The position numbers were made by a program, and so were the translations under genes. This document shows, piece after piece, positions 41,556 through 50,104 of a stretch of DNA of 64,000 nucleotides. Each line of letters starts with the position of its first letter. The first letter of the stretch is position 1. The notes under the pieces are model-generated. The model was given only the letters and a program-made list of their open reading frames with translations. It had not been told where the DNA came from and did no database searches. The DNA comes from Planctomycetota bacterium (GTDB lineage Bacteria > Planctomycetota > JAJSAM01): positions 1 through 64,000 of the forward strand of contig JAJSAM010000038.1 in assembly GCA_024274785.1 (NCBI GenBank), read 5' to 3'.

Positions 41556-43238
41556 CTACCCCTCAGCGATGCTGCCGTTCACCGCGGCGAGGACTTTCTC
41601 GATCTCCTCGGCGGCCTTCCTGACGATCTTCTCACCACGCTCGAGCAGATCCTCGACCCACGGCTTGTCGTCGATGCCCGGCACGTTGATCTTCACATTC
41701 AGCCAGGCGCCTTCGACCGCGGCCCGGGCCATGAGGGCGCCGACTCCCGCATCGGAGGCGGAAGAAGCCATCCCGCTCCCGGCGACGGCCTTCGCAAGAT
41801 CCATGGCCTTCAGCGACTGCTCCATCACCATGAACGGGATCAGCGTGGCGTCCCTGGTCGCGCTTTGAATGGCCTCCGTACGGGCGGCGGCCTCTTCATC
41901 GGTCTCCTTCGGCAGCCGCATGGCGTCCATCATGCGGTTGAAGGAGTCGGTATCCTCATCCACCAGGCGGCAGAGGCGGTCTTTCACCTCCTGCCCCGTG
42001 ACCGCGATCGCCATCATCTCGTCCCGAACCTTCCTGTACTTCGGGTTGCGGGTGGTCAGGTTCGCCACCATCGTCGCCAGGCTCGCGCCGAGGGAACCGG
42101 CGAGTGCCGCTACGGATCCGCCGCCAGGGGCGGGAGAATCGGTGGACAATTCGTTCAGGAACCCACGATTGGTCATGCTCATCAGGGGGCCGGCCAGCGC
42201 GAAGCCGGCGCGGTACTCCACGATCTTGTCGGCGGGATCGAACGGCTTCAGTTCCTCGAGCCCCATCGACTGCACGGCGATGCGGATGATCTCCTCCTCG
42301 GGCTGTCCTCCGGAGGTCCCCTGCTGCGCCAGGTAGTAGCGACCGGCCTCGAGCATGGCCTGACGCGGAATGAGGCCGACCAATTCCGAGCCGGTGACGA
42401 TCATGCCACGAGCGAGAGCCTTCCGGCGGACCTCTTCGAGCGCGACGTGCACCGGTGTGATCTTGTAGTTCGTCAGGTTCATCGAGATCTGGGCCATCTT
42501 GTACTCATCGATGTACCAGCCGATCCCCCGGCACTCGGCCAGGCTCCCGGGCACACGCACGACCTCGCCGTTCTCGTCCTTGACGATCGCGCCCTTCGCG
42601 TCCCGCCTGGCCCGGCCCTTCTCGCGAACATCGAATGCGACGGCGTTGGCCTTCTTCGGATTTCGGGTGTTCAGGTTGACGTTGTACGCGATCAGGAACT
42701 CGCGTACGCCGATCGTAGTCGCGCCAGCGCCGACGTTCATCTTTGCCGGACCGTAGTCGGGCTTCCATTCCGGCCTGGTGAGTTTTTCGGCGAGGGCCTC
42801 GTACTCACCGACGCGGATCTCCGCCAGGCTCCGTCGCTCGGGGCGGGTGGCCGCGGCCTCGTAGAGGTAGACCGGGATGGCCAGCTCCTCGCCGACGCGC
42901 TTCCCGAGCCGGTGGCAGAGTTCGACACACTCCTCTTCGGTGATGCCGGAAAGGGGAACAAAGGGGCAGACATCAGTGGCGCCCTGACGCGGATGGGCCC
43001 CGGTCTGGGTCGACATGTCGATCAACTCCGCGGCCTTCCTGATGGAAAGGAACGCCGCCTCGACGACGGCATCGGGTTCCCCGATGAAGGTGACGACGGT
43101 GCGGTTGGTGTCGGCCCCGGGATCGACATCCAGGAGGGTCACTCCCGGCACCTTCTCGATCTCCCCGGTGATGCGGTCGATGACCTCCCGGTCACGGCCA
43201 TTGCTGAAGTTCGGAACGCATTCGACCAGCTTATCCAT
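41556..43238 (-). CDS. Bifunctional glutamate formiminotransferase / formimidoyl-THF cyclodeaminase
   Basis: 560 residues. Residues 1-305 are glutamate formiminotransferase: 'LVECVPNFSNGRDREVIDRI', 'GADTNRTVVTFIGEP', 'TGAHPRQGATDVCPFVPL' (catalytic His), 'PDYGPAKMNVGAGATTIGVR'. After a connecting region, residues about 360-560 are formimidoyltetrahydrofolate cyclodeaminase: 'FLNELSTDSPAPGGGSVAAL' and the helical core. The single-chain arrangement is like the animal FTCD enzyme and is found in some bacteria. It transfers the formimino group from histidine breakdown to folate and releases ammonia to give methenyl-THF. No hut genes are in the window. A strong AAGGAG site precedes ATG 43238. Confidence 0.93.
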   Translation of the reverse strand: MDKLVECVPNFSNGRDREVIDRITGEIEKVPGVTLLDVDPGADTNRTVVTFIGEPDAVVEAAFLSIRKAAELIDMSTQTGAHPRQGATDVCPFVPLSGITEEECVELCHRLGKRVGEELAIPVYLYEAAATRPERRSLAEIRVGEYEALAEKLTRPEWKPDYGPAKMNVGAGATTIGVREFLIAYNVNLNTRNPKKANAVAFDVREKGRARRDAKGAIVKDENGEVVRVPGSLAECRGIGWYIDEYKMAQISMNLTNYKITPVHVALEEVRRKALARGMIVTGSELVGLIPRQAMLEAGRYYLAQQGTSGGQPEEEIIRIAVQSMGLEELKPFDPADKIVEYRAGFALAGPLMSMTNRGFLNELSTDSPAPGGGSVAALAGSLGASLATMVANLTTRNPKYRKVRDEMMAIAVTGQEVKDRLCRLVDEDTDSFNRMMDAMRLPKETDEEAAARTEAIQSATRDATLIPFMVMEQSLKAMDLAKAVAGSGMASSASDAGVGALMARAAVEGAWLNVKINVPGIDDKPWVEDLLERGEKIVRKAAEEIEKVLAAVNGSIAEG

Positions 43239-43379
43239 CGTCGTCTCCTTCGGGCTTTCCCGATCGGGACACTAGACTTCCATCCCGTCCCCGGTTTGCA
43301 AGGATTTCGTGATGCCGATTCCTGCGGGTTGACGACCCGGCGTCGGAACCGGAAGATGGTGCGCACAAAGGAGACAGTC

Positions 43380-43844
43380 ATGGCCGCCATCTCACCCCAG
43401 ACCGAGACGAACGTCGTCAAGATCACCCTCCGCGGAGTGGGCGATCACCCCGGCATGGCCGCGGGGATCTTCTCCACTCTGGGTGAGACCGGAGTCAACG
43501 TGGAGTTGATCACCGCCACCGCCATCGGCGGAACCCGGAGCGACGTGTCCTTCGTGATCAGCCACAGTGACCTCGAGAACGTGAAGGATCAACTCGAAGC
43601 GATGCGCCTCGAATTCGGCGCGGAGGGCGTGGACCAGGACCCCAACGTCGCGATCGTCGCACTGCACGTCGCCGAACTGGTGCAGACGCCGGGCACGGCC
43701 GGCCGCATGTTCGCGGCCCTCTCCGGCCGAGGCATCAACATCGACATGATCTCGACGTCGATGGCCTCGATCACCTGCGTCATCCCGGAAAACCGCGTGG
43801 AGGATGCGGTGCGGGTGCTCGAGGAGGAGTTCGCGAAGGGTTAG
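43380..43844 (+). CDS. Stand-alone tandem ACT-domain protein
   Basis: 154 residues, start ATG 43380 with AAAGGAG upstream. It has two ACT-like halves: 'ITLRGVGDHPGMAAGIFSTL' and 'VALHVAELVQTPGTAGRMFA', the second followed by 'INIDMISTSMASITCVIPEN'. The arrangement is that of the C-terminal regulatory part of aspartate kinase (LysC beta chain), but no kinase domain precedes it. It could be a free regulatory subunit that binds an amino acid. It is divergent from FTCD across 141 bp. Repeat family B copy 3 begins directly after its stop codon. Confidence 0.8.
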   Translation: MAAISPQTETNVVKITLRGVGDHPGMAAGIFSTLGETGVNVELITATAIGGTRSDVSFVISHSDLENVKDQLEAMRLEFGAEGVDQDPNVAIVALHVAELVQTPGTAGRMFAALSGRGINIDMISTSMASITCVIPENRVEDAVRVLEEEFAKG

Positions 43845-43845
43845 A

Positions 43846-44006
43846 GCCCGTCCGGAAACAACCGCTGCACTCGAGGGCCGCGGCATCCCGCTACACCTTG
43901 TTGCTCGTCGGTTGAAGACCGTAAGGTGCGCCCTCCTCGCGCCTTCCCGGCACGGGCCAGGCGGCCCTCTCGGTGCAACGGTCGCACTGATTTCCAGACG
44001 ATCCCT
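43846..44006 (+). repeat. Repeat family B, copy 3 (long hairpin)
   Basis: A 161-bp element starting two bases after the ACT gene stop. The left arm GCCCGTCCGGAAACAACCGC pairs imperfectly with a right arm TTTCCAGACGATCCC ending near 44006. Further in, GCACTCGAGGGCCGC faces GCGGCCCTCTCGGTGC, a second good stem. The core has CGGCATCCCGCTACACC, TTGCTCGTCGGTTGA and CCTCCTCGCGCCTT, nearly as in copy 1. It fills almost the whole gap to the convergent lipoprotein gene, so it may act as a two-way terminator. Confidence 0.73.
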
Positions 44007-44026
44007 GGCTTCGCGACTCCGCCGGC

Positions 44027-45484
44027 TCACTTCCCGAGGCTGGCGCTCCCCGTCCCGAAGTTCACACCATCGCCGCCGTCGGAATAGATCCACGAAAAGC
44101 TGAACTCGCCCAGAACGCCGGGGACGAAGGTGTTCCTGCCGGTGCGGGTCAGCTGGAGGATTTCGATCAGCTTCGCCCCGTCCCCCTGATCCACCTGTCG
44201 GAAGAACAGGTAATCCGTGCCGCTGACGGTGCCGAGGAACGGGTTGCCGGTGTCGCTATCGAGCAGATAGGTCGCGACGACCAGGCCGGTGGTCTCGTCG
44301 GCGGCGAGTTGAATGAAAGTTCCGCTGTAGCTGCCCTCGTCGAGTGAGTTTCCAGGCAGCGTGGCGTCCGAGGGAGCGGAGAGTTCGCTGATCACGAGGG
44401 GGATCCGGCTCAGGCCCGGCCCGTACACCGGCTCTTCGATCAGTGACTCGGCGCGGACCATTCCGAGGTGCTCGGTCGTCACGTCGTTGCCGAGCGTAGT
44501 GGTTGCCGTCCCCACCCCGAAGCTGTCGGAGTAGAGCTCGAAACCCAGGTCGAGTTGCTCCGTGCCGCCCTCCGCCGGGTAGCGGGCGGACCCCGTGTAG
44601 TGAGCACCGTCGAAGGTGCCGGTGACCACGACGGTCTTGCCATCGGCATCGGTCCGGTTGGTGATGACCGAGAATGTGCCCCTGGCGGTGTTCTGCGTAA
44701 GCTCCACGAGTTCGACGGGCAACCCCTCGAGGTCTCCGAGGGCGCCGAGGTCGAATTCCGAAAGATCGAAGCCGGCCAGGTCGAAGTTCGAAAGATCGAA
44801 ACTGCTGAAATCGAGGTCCTCGAAGTTGAGTTCGCCCGGATCGAAATCTTCAAAATCGAAATCTTCCAGATTGAAGTCCTCGATGTCGAACTCACTCGGG
44901 TCGAACTCGTCGGCGACGGAGCCGATGACCCAGTTGCCGGTGGCGTCGACGACCGTGAGCACCGCCTGGAAGCTCGAGAGCGAACCGACGGCCACCTCGA
45001 GGTAGTCGCCACCCGCGGGAATACCGACGACCTCGAGCCGGTGAATGGCGCCGTCGGCCGACTTCTTCAGGACCGCGAGGCTCTCCGGACTCGTTCCCGG
45101 GGGAAGTGAAGACGGGTCGTAGGGGATGCGCAGGGTGGTGCCGCTGCCCGCGAAGGTCAGGCCGTGGGGCTCGATCTTCACCGACGGACCGGCCGGGTTC
45201 TGCTCCGGCTCTCCCGAAACCTGTGAACCGGAGGAGATGCGGATGGTCTCATCGCCGGAGAGCGCACCGGCCGGGATCACCAGTTTCGTGCCCGCGAGAT
45301 TCCCGTCCGGGACCTCGACCTCGCCGCCCGCCGCCCCGATCACGGCCTCGGTGCCGGACGGGACCGCAGGCAGAAAGCTGCTGCCACCGCCGCCACCACC
45401 GCCGCCGCCACAACCGACAAGCAGCAATGCGAGAGCTGCGAGAGAAAGCGCGCCTGGCCCGGTCATCCGCTTGAACATCCGCAT
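44027..45484 (-). CDS. Lipoprotein with ZU5-like domain and Phe-type pentapeptide repeats
   Basis: 485 residues from ATG 45484 (GGAGG site); an upstream extension is rejected. The lipobox 'ALLLVGC' is followed by a run of nine Gly, a flexible tether. Residues about 45-135 resemble ZU5-type beta domains ('AGGEVEVPDGNLAGTKLVIP', 'LRIPYDPSSLPPG'). Residues around 199-248 (DNA 44741-44890) are ten exact pentads such as FDIED, FNLED, FDFED, FDLSN, FDLAG, FDLSE, that is a pentapeptide-repeat array with Phe in place of the usual Ala. The C-terminal domain is beta-rich. It is surface or periplasmic and attached by lipid. Function unknown. Confidence 0.75.
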   Translation of the reverse strand: MRMFKRMTGPGALSLAALALLLVGCGGGGGGGGGSSFLPAVPSGTEAVIGAAGGEVEVPDGNLAGTKLVIPAGALSGDETIRISSGSQVSGEPEQNPAGPSVKIEPHGLTFAGSGTTLRIPYDPSSLPPGTSPESLAVLKKSADGAIHRLEVVGIPAGGDYLEVAVGSLSSFQAVLTVVDATGNWVIGSVADEFDPSEFDIEDFNLEDFDFEDFDPGELNFEDLDFSSFDLSNFDLAGFDLSEFDLGALGDLEGLPVELVELTQNTARGTFSVITNRTDADGKTVVVTGTFDGAHYTGSARYPAEGGTEQLDLGFELYSDSFGVGTATTTLGNDVTTEHLGMVRAESLIEEPVYGPGLSRIPLVISELSAPSDATLPGNSLDEGSYSGTFIQLAADETTGLVVATYLLDSDTGNPFLGTVSGTDYLFFRQVDQGDGAKLIEILQLTRTGRNTFVPGVLGEFSFSWIYSDGGDGVNFGTGSASLGK

Positions 45485-45768
45485 TTGAATCCTCCGTTCT
45501 GCCTCCACAGCGCGGGTCGGCCGCAGGCCAGGCCACGCGCGGAGCGTCGGGCTCTTTCCCGATCGTGCCAGACCCATCGAGAGTGCTGCGCAGAGTCCGC
45601 GCACGCCGCCGGGAATCGAAGTGTCCGCGGCACAGGTACGCCGACGGGCGTCCGGTGTTTGAATCTAGCATGCGGGTACCGACGCCGCTCATCTTCACTC
45701 GGGGCTCCGGCTCAGCAGACTTGCGCTGACGCCCGGTCCGTGCGAAAGGATAAGGGTAGGAGACCGAC

Positions 45769-46305
45769 ATGACCACCGCCTTGAACCTCTTTCTCAGCTT
45801 CCTGAAAATCGGCGCCCTCTCTTTCGGCGGCGCGCATTCCTTCTACCCGCTGGTCGAGCGCGAGGTGGTGACCGGAAACGCCTGGCTCACCAAGGGGGAG
45901 TTCGAGGTTGTCGTGGGCATGAGCCAGGCCTTTCCTGGCGCGATTTCCATCAAATTCGCCACTTACGTGGGTTTCAAGCAGATGGGCCTCATCGGCGTGC
46001 TCATCGCCAATTTTGCGAACGCGCTCCCCCCCGTCCTCCTGATGGGCGCTCTGACCGCGGTCTTCCTCAAGTACGGCCAGAACTCGAGGGTGAAGAGCGG
46101 GCTGGAGATCGTCGGTTTCGCCGCGCTCGGCCTCATGGCCGCGCTGGTGGCCCAGTTCCTGCTGAACAGCACGCTCACGATTGCTGGAGTCGTGATCATG
46201 GTGGTCGCCGCCGCCGCGGTGCTCCTGCTGAAGGTCCACCCCGGCGCCGTGATCCTCGGAGCGCTGGTCATCGGAGCGATCAGGGCCATGTGGCCCGTCG
46301 CCTGA
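45769..46305 (+). CDS. Chromate transporter family protein, single-domain
   Basis: 178 residues, one CHR domain with about five or six membrane segments. The motif 'GALSFGGAHSFYPLVEREVV' (family FGG-x-PLIEREVV), 'VVGMSQAFPGAISIKFATYV' and 'NFANALPPVLLMGALTAVF' identify it. Short CHR proteins usually occur as gene pairs that form an antiparallel heterodimer. No partner follows here, so it may homodimerise or be an orphan. It would export chromate or another oxyanion. Preceded by a TAGGAG-like site. Confidence 0.82.
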   Translation: MTTALNLFLSFLKIGALSFGGAHSFYPLVEREVVTGNAWLTKGEFEVVVGMSQAFPGAISIKFATYVGFKQMGLIGVLIANFANALPPVLLMGALTAVFLKYGQNSRVKSGLEIVGFAALGLMAALVAQFLLNSTLTIAGVVIMVVAAAAVLLLKVHPGAVILGALVIGAIRAMWPVA

Positions 46306-46483
46306 AGGATGATAAGGGCCCGGGCACACGTCTCCGGAGTGCCGGAGCCTCACGATCCCGGGTGCTGATGAGTCCCTGCGCCAGACCAGGCAACCGCCAG
46401 AATCGCGAGGAGCCATGCCCCTCACGTCAGCGCAGACATCGGTCGGCAGGGGTCCCTCCAAAGCCCCCCCGGGAGCCACCAAT

Positions 46484-46729
46484 CTACTCACCGTCGGACA
46501 AGGCGCGTGGCTGCTCATCGGTTCTCGGCCCGGCTTTGCGCCGACCTGCATCGACCAGCATCGAAACGCGCAGGATTCCAGCCATCACCGTGGCGATCAC
46601 CACCAACCCCAACAGTCGAGGACAGCCGGCAACGAAGATCACAAACACGCCGAGGAAGCCAACCAGGACCGCGAGACAGCCGATCGCGCATCCGCTTGCT
46701 CCGGACCAGAAAACATGTTCTCTCTCCAT
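46484..46729 (-). CDS. Small membrane protein
   Basis: 81 residues, start ATG 46729 seven bases after a strong AGGAGG. Two close hydrophobic segments, 'AIGCLAVLVGFLGVFVIFVA' and 'LLGLVVIATVMAGILRVSML', are followed by a charged C-terminal tail. No family is recognised. A copy of leader element A (46765-46873) lies 35 bases upstream of its start in the sense direction, the same arrangement as rbfA and psd, which supports that this is an expressed gene. Confidence 0.6.
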   Translation of the reverse strand: MEREHVFWSGASGCAIGCLAVLVGFLGVFVIFVAGCPRLLGLVVIATVMAGILRVSMLVDAGRRKAGPRTDEQPRALSDGE

Positions 46730-46764
46730 CGCGCCTCCTGACCTCGTCTGCCCTTTCACACCAG

Positions 46765-46873
46765 CGCAGCCCTGCCGCAATGGAGGATCGATCTCTGTTT
46801 CGAACGGACCGGCAGTCTGGAATCGTCACGTGGATTCTGCGAGCGCTGCGAGAATACCAAACGTCGATACTGC
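46765..46873 (-). ncRNA. Leader element family A, copy 2 (upstream of a small membrane protein)
   Basis: Sense strand is minus. It shares CGCAGCGCTCGCAGAATCC, GTGACG, GACTGCCGG, GAGATCGAT and CCTCCATTGCGGCAGGGC with copies 1 and 3. The outer stem CTGCCG/CGGCAG is perfect. The inner hairpin is weaker, with five of six pairs around GTTCGA/TCGATC. It ends 35 bases before the ATG of the small membrane protein. Confidence 0.6.
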
Positions 46874-46879
46874 AAAGTG

Positions 46880-47588
46880 CATCTCGCCCCTCCAAGAGGT
46901 GACACCACCTGAGCCAGCAATGGTTGATCGGCTGGTATCGGCTCCAATCAGGCAGCGGCTCCAGTGGTCCACCCGCCGCATCGTACGGTGAAGGGTGAGT
47001 TGCCTCGTCGCCGACCCCGAACGGATGGGCCGTCGTCTGCACGCAGGCTGTTTCCCGGATGTCTGCATACAAGACGGACTGTAGACACTCGCAACTGTCC
47101 AGAAGCAGTCATCAATCGAGACTACTCGAACTGCAAAGAAGCCCCGCTTGTGCAACTCGCGCATCCCTTCTTGTGTTTCGCAGTAGTCCAACGCCTTCCT
47201 TCTACCTGCGGCAGCAATCTCAGCCACCTGCTCCTCCGTTGCCCCAGCCCGAGCAGCGCGTTTGCCCAGCTTCTCTCCATAGGATGGAGAGCATTGTCGT
47301 GGTCAGCAGTGGAGCCCTCGTGACCCAATGGCATTCACTTGCGATTCATCACATCCCCCCATTCCTGTCCGTTGGTCCCCAGGCAGGTCGCGGTCGGTAC
47401 GAGCGCTGCGGGAAGCACCTTCCGTGTCCTGGAGAAATGAGGGTCCGTGCAATCCTCTCAAGGAGAAACGCCCTGATCGGACCGAGTGCGTCCTCCTTCT
47501 CCCGAGGACCTGGCGAGTGAGGTAATCGGCTACGGCTTCGCCGAGAATGCCGATCTTCTGGTAGATGTGATGAAAGGAAACGCCCACC
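46880..47588 (-). other. Gene-poor, possibly decayed coding region
   Basis: No intact recognisable gene. On the minus strand there are protein-like fragments in different frames: 'GVSFHHIYQKIGILGEAVAD' from about 47587; 'EKEDALGPIRAFLLERIART' near 47470; 'EKLGKRAARAGATEEQVAEI' near 47275 continuing 'DYCETQEGMRELHKRGFFAV'; and 'TAHPFGVGDEATHPSPYDAA' near 47020. Changing frame between them suggests one or two genes broken by frameshifts, but I cannot name a family. GC content is visibly lower than in the flanks. The alternative is chance open frames. Confidence 0.3.
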
Positions 47589-48220
47589 TCATTGCTGGTC
47601 CCGCCCCCTGATCCTGCTATTTTGCTGAAGGAATTCGCAGATCACGACGGTATGCTCACCGTTGATGAATCTTTCATTGGTCTTATCGAAAACCGCACCC
47701 AGGAAACTCTTGAAAATGAAATTGCTGAATTCCCGCGCCTCCCGATTTTCAGGAGTACGGCCAGAATCCCCGACATCTGCGCCATCCGGATCGGTTCCAT
47801 GCCCACCGCCAAACCCGACTTTGCGGCAAGGATCCGCCGAGGGCTTCCTGTCTGGAGTATTTGTCGTTTCGCAGAAGAACTCTTGCGCCTTCCCCCGCAG
47901 TACCGTCAGCAGTTTGTCGATGCCCGCAGTATGCTCAGAGCTGATCGCGACGGTTTCTTCAAATGACTCCAAACGGTCCAGGGAATGATCGTCAACCAGT
48001 CTGACGCCAGTCGTGTTTTCCGCCGTCTGCCCGGTCATGCCGCATCCGGTCCGAAAGCAGCTGGAAAGCAGTTTGCTAAGCACAATATCTGTATAGAGCA
48101 CCGTCGCGGCAAGACATTGCCGGAATCCTGCCATCCCATCCGCATGGACAGCCGTACGGCGGCAGAAAACTGGAGAGTGATTGAAGCGTCGCTCGACGTT
48201 ATTCGTCTCGAGAGGGCATA
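47589..48220. other. Lower-GC region with competing open frames, coding status unclear
   Basis: Both strands carry a protein-like frame. On the minus strand an uninterrupted frame runs from 48326 to 47589 (245 codons; for example 'DHSLDRLESFEETVAISSEH', 'REFSNFIFKSFLGAVFDKTN') but overlaps the start of the next gene by about 100 bases. On the plus strand, a frame from TTG 47592 is stopped by TGA at 47964, then continues in the same frame through ATG 47985 to TAA at 48219-48221, touching the next ATG. Neither product is recognised. Base composition suggests foreign origin. I do not assign a gene. Confidence 0.3.
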
Positions 48221-48868
48221 ATGGCTGCCCCACATTCACCAGATGCGCCCGCTTCCATACTCTCTTTTGCCAAAGATCTGCCGAACCTGTGTTCTCTGGC
48301 AGGGCTTCTGTGCGGGATTGTCGCAATCTACTATGCGCTCCTGGGCATTTTCCCAGCCGCGATGATTGGCCTGATCTGGGCGGTATTCTTTGACTGGAGT
48401 GATGGCACTATCGCCCGACGCATGAAAGGCCGGAACGATAAAGAGCGGGAGTTCGGGGGACAGCTCGATTCCCTGATCGACATTGTCTGCTTCAGCATTT
48501 GCCCGGCCATCGTCCTGTTGAGCTACGGACATTTCAGTCCATGGTTTCTGCCCGGGGCCTTTGTCATCGTGGCGACCGGGGTGTTCCGACTCAGCTACTT
48601 CAATGTCTTCGGTCTGGTGGACGAATCGACTTACATGGGACTGGCCCTGGACAATAACATCATCATCCTGGTCCTGGCTTTTCTGTTTAATGGTTTAATC
48701 AGCCATACTGCTTTTTCTGTTTTCATCTATATCCTGCTCATGCTGCTCGCCGCTTTGAATGTGGCCCCGATCAGGACCCCCAAGCTTGCTGGCCGATGGT
48801 ATTACGCCCTCCTCGCCTATGCGCTGATCTTGTCCGCGATATTTGGATGGCGGTGGTATAGGTTTTGA
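48221..48868 (+). CDS. CDP-alcohol phosphatidyltransferase, PssA-like second copy
   Basis: 215 residues with about six to eight membrane segments. The active-site signature is 'FDWSDGTIARR...GGQLDSLID', that is D-x2-DG-x2-AR then G-x3-D-x3-D, but the spacer between AR and G is four residues longer than the usual eight. 'LPNLCSLAGLLCGIVAIYYA' at the N-terminus is PssA-like. It transfers a phosphatidyl group from CDP-diacylglycerol to an alcohol, most likely serine or an alternative such as inositol phosphate or glycerol. A standard pssA is present at 60.7 kb. Codon use and lower GC differ from neighbours, suggesting horizontal origin. Confidence 0.8.
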   Translation: MAAPHSPDAPASILSFAKDLPNLCSLAGLLCGIVAIYYALLGIFPAAMIGLIWAVFFDWSDGTIARRMKGRNDKEREFGGQLDSLIDIVCFSICPAIVLLSYGHFSPWFLPGAFVIVATGVFRLSYFNVFGLVDESTYMGLALDNNIIILVLAFLFNGLISHTAFSVFIYILLMLLAALNVAPIRTPKLAGRWYYALLAYALILSAIFGWRWYRF

Positions 48869-49460
48869 TTATTGAAAGGGCAAGCACCCGGCGGCGGAAG
48901 GAAAGCGCTCTTCCGGCTCGGCCGTAGGCAACATTCCACGCCCACGCGGGCAACACCCGGGATCGATTGGCCACGGGCGACGAGATCTCGAGCACCTGCC
49001 CACCACGGAGGAGGAGGTCGCTCTGCCCTCGGACGAGCAGTTCTGCCGGCGCTGCGTACTCCGGTTTGATCCGCTCCTGCCACCAAAGAGGGGGTGCCGA
49101 AAGAGGTGCCCCCAGGAGTAACAGCGAAGCCGCAACCACCGCCGTCCCCGGGATCGGCCTGGCCGACGGCGTCGATGTCGTCGATCCACCCTCGAGGAAG
49201 CGTTCCACCCTCGAGGAAGCCCGGGCCGGGGCAGCCGCGCAGCGACCGACGACCTCTCCAACGGTCACGACCTCCTCCCGCCTCACCAGCGATGGAGAGC
49301 GGTTCCTCACCAGCCATTCCTTGATGACGCGGTCGAACTCGTTCCCGCTCACCTCCGTCCCGTACGGACCGAGATAGAGATCTTCCCCGGAGAGCGTGAC
49401 GACGGCTTTGCCAGAAGGCTTGTGGAGGCGGTAGGACGGAATCTTCGGACGCCCGGGCAT
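48771..49460 (-). pseudogene. Tyrosine-recombinase (integrase) N-terminal remnant
   Basis: The first about 75 codons from ATG 49460 read 'PSYRLHKPSGKAVVTLSGED', 'LYLGPYGTEVSGNEFDRVIK' and 'EWLVRNR', the characteristic N-terminus of integrases abundant in planctomycetes. After 'VVTVGEVVGRC' the similarity stops. The rest is low-quality open frame with an 18-base tandem duplication near 49187-49222 (CCACCCTCGAGGAAG twice) and no catalytic Arg-His-Arg-Tyr set. It overlaps the convergent PssA-like gene. It lies about 220 bp from the 3' end of tRNA-Met, a typical integration site, so it is likely a relic of an integrated element. Confidence 0.6.
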
Positions 49461-49677
49461 GGTTCTTTTCCCTTCCTGCGGATTGTCCCGGGATCCTATC
49501 GCCCACCACCGACAGAAGCCGATTCAGCCCCGAAATCGGGTCGAAAACGGTAGGCAAGTCCTTGTCAGTCCGCAACTTAGGTACCAAATCCGGTATGTAC
49601 CGGGTCTTTTGGACCTGCGGACCGCAAGCCGCCGAGAAGGCGGGAGCCCTAACTCAGGGCCAGGAAGGAGTTACCGG

Positions 49678-49753
49678 TGGTAGCGGCGACTGGACTTGAA
49701 CCAGTGACCTAGGGCTTATGAATCCCCCGCTCTACCAACTGAGCTACGCCGCC
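49678..49753 (-). tRNA. tRNA-Met (CAT)
   Basis: A 76-base cloverleaf on the minus strand with the 3' CCA encoded (TGG at 49678-49680 on the plus strand). The acceptor GGCGGCG pairs with CGCCGCT (G-U at 1-72), the D-arm is GCTC...GAGC, the anticodon loop TTCATAA gives CAT, and the T-arm ACTGG-TTCAAGT-CCAGT is perfect. The anticodon stem has an A-G mismatch next to the loop. The G1-U72 wobble and the lack of initiator features favour elongator Met. A tRNA-Ile2 (modified CAT) cannot be excluded. Its 3' end faces the integrase remnant. Confidence 0.93.
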
Positions 49754-50104
49754 ACCGTTCCGGGCAGCCCCCTGAAGTACGGTTTGCTCTGAGCCTCCGT
49801 ACGGGGCAGGGCACCATGGTAGGAACCGTCAGGACACGGTCAAGTTCCGTTGGACGTGCGGGTTCCGGAATCTCGCCAGCCCGAATTTCTCACCAGTGCG
49901 CACGCCGCGTTTCAGTAACGATCGAAACCACAACAGGATGTGTCGCGCTACGAGGCAGTGGCCCGCGTCGCCTTCGGCGCTCTGACGGGTTGCATCCATG
50001 ACAGGGGTATCCGGGGAGGCAGGCGTGGATGTTGCGATTGGCCGACCGACGCCGCGATGCGCCGCGACCGCCCCTCAGATCGTCGCAATGGCGAGAAATG
50101 CCGG
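49754..50104. other. Gene-free stretch upstream of tRNA-Met
   Basis: About 350 bases between the tRNA 5' end and the end of the HEAT gene. I see no coding frame with a family match, no repeat copy and no convincing terminator. It should contain the tRNA promoter on the minus strand. Confidence 0.4.

Noticed and set aside
46365-46372. CTGATGAG, a hammerhead ribozyme core box
   Set aside because: No stem II followed by GAAA is within a workable distance. The nearest CGAAAC is almost 200 bases away.
46415-46741. Plus-strand frame of 108 codons opposite the small membrane protein
   Set aside because: The minus strand has a strong ribosome site and a clear two-helix membrane protein. The plus frame is rich in His, Gln and Arg without any pattern.
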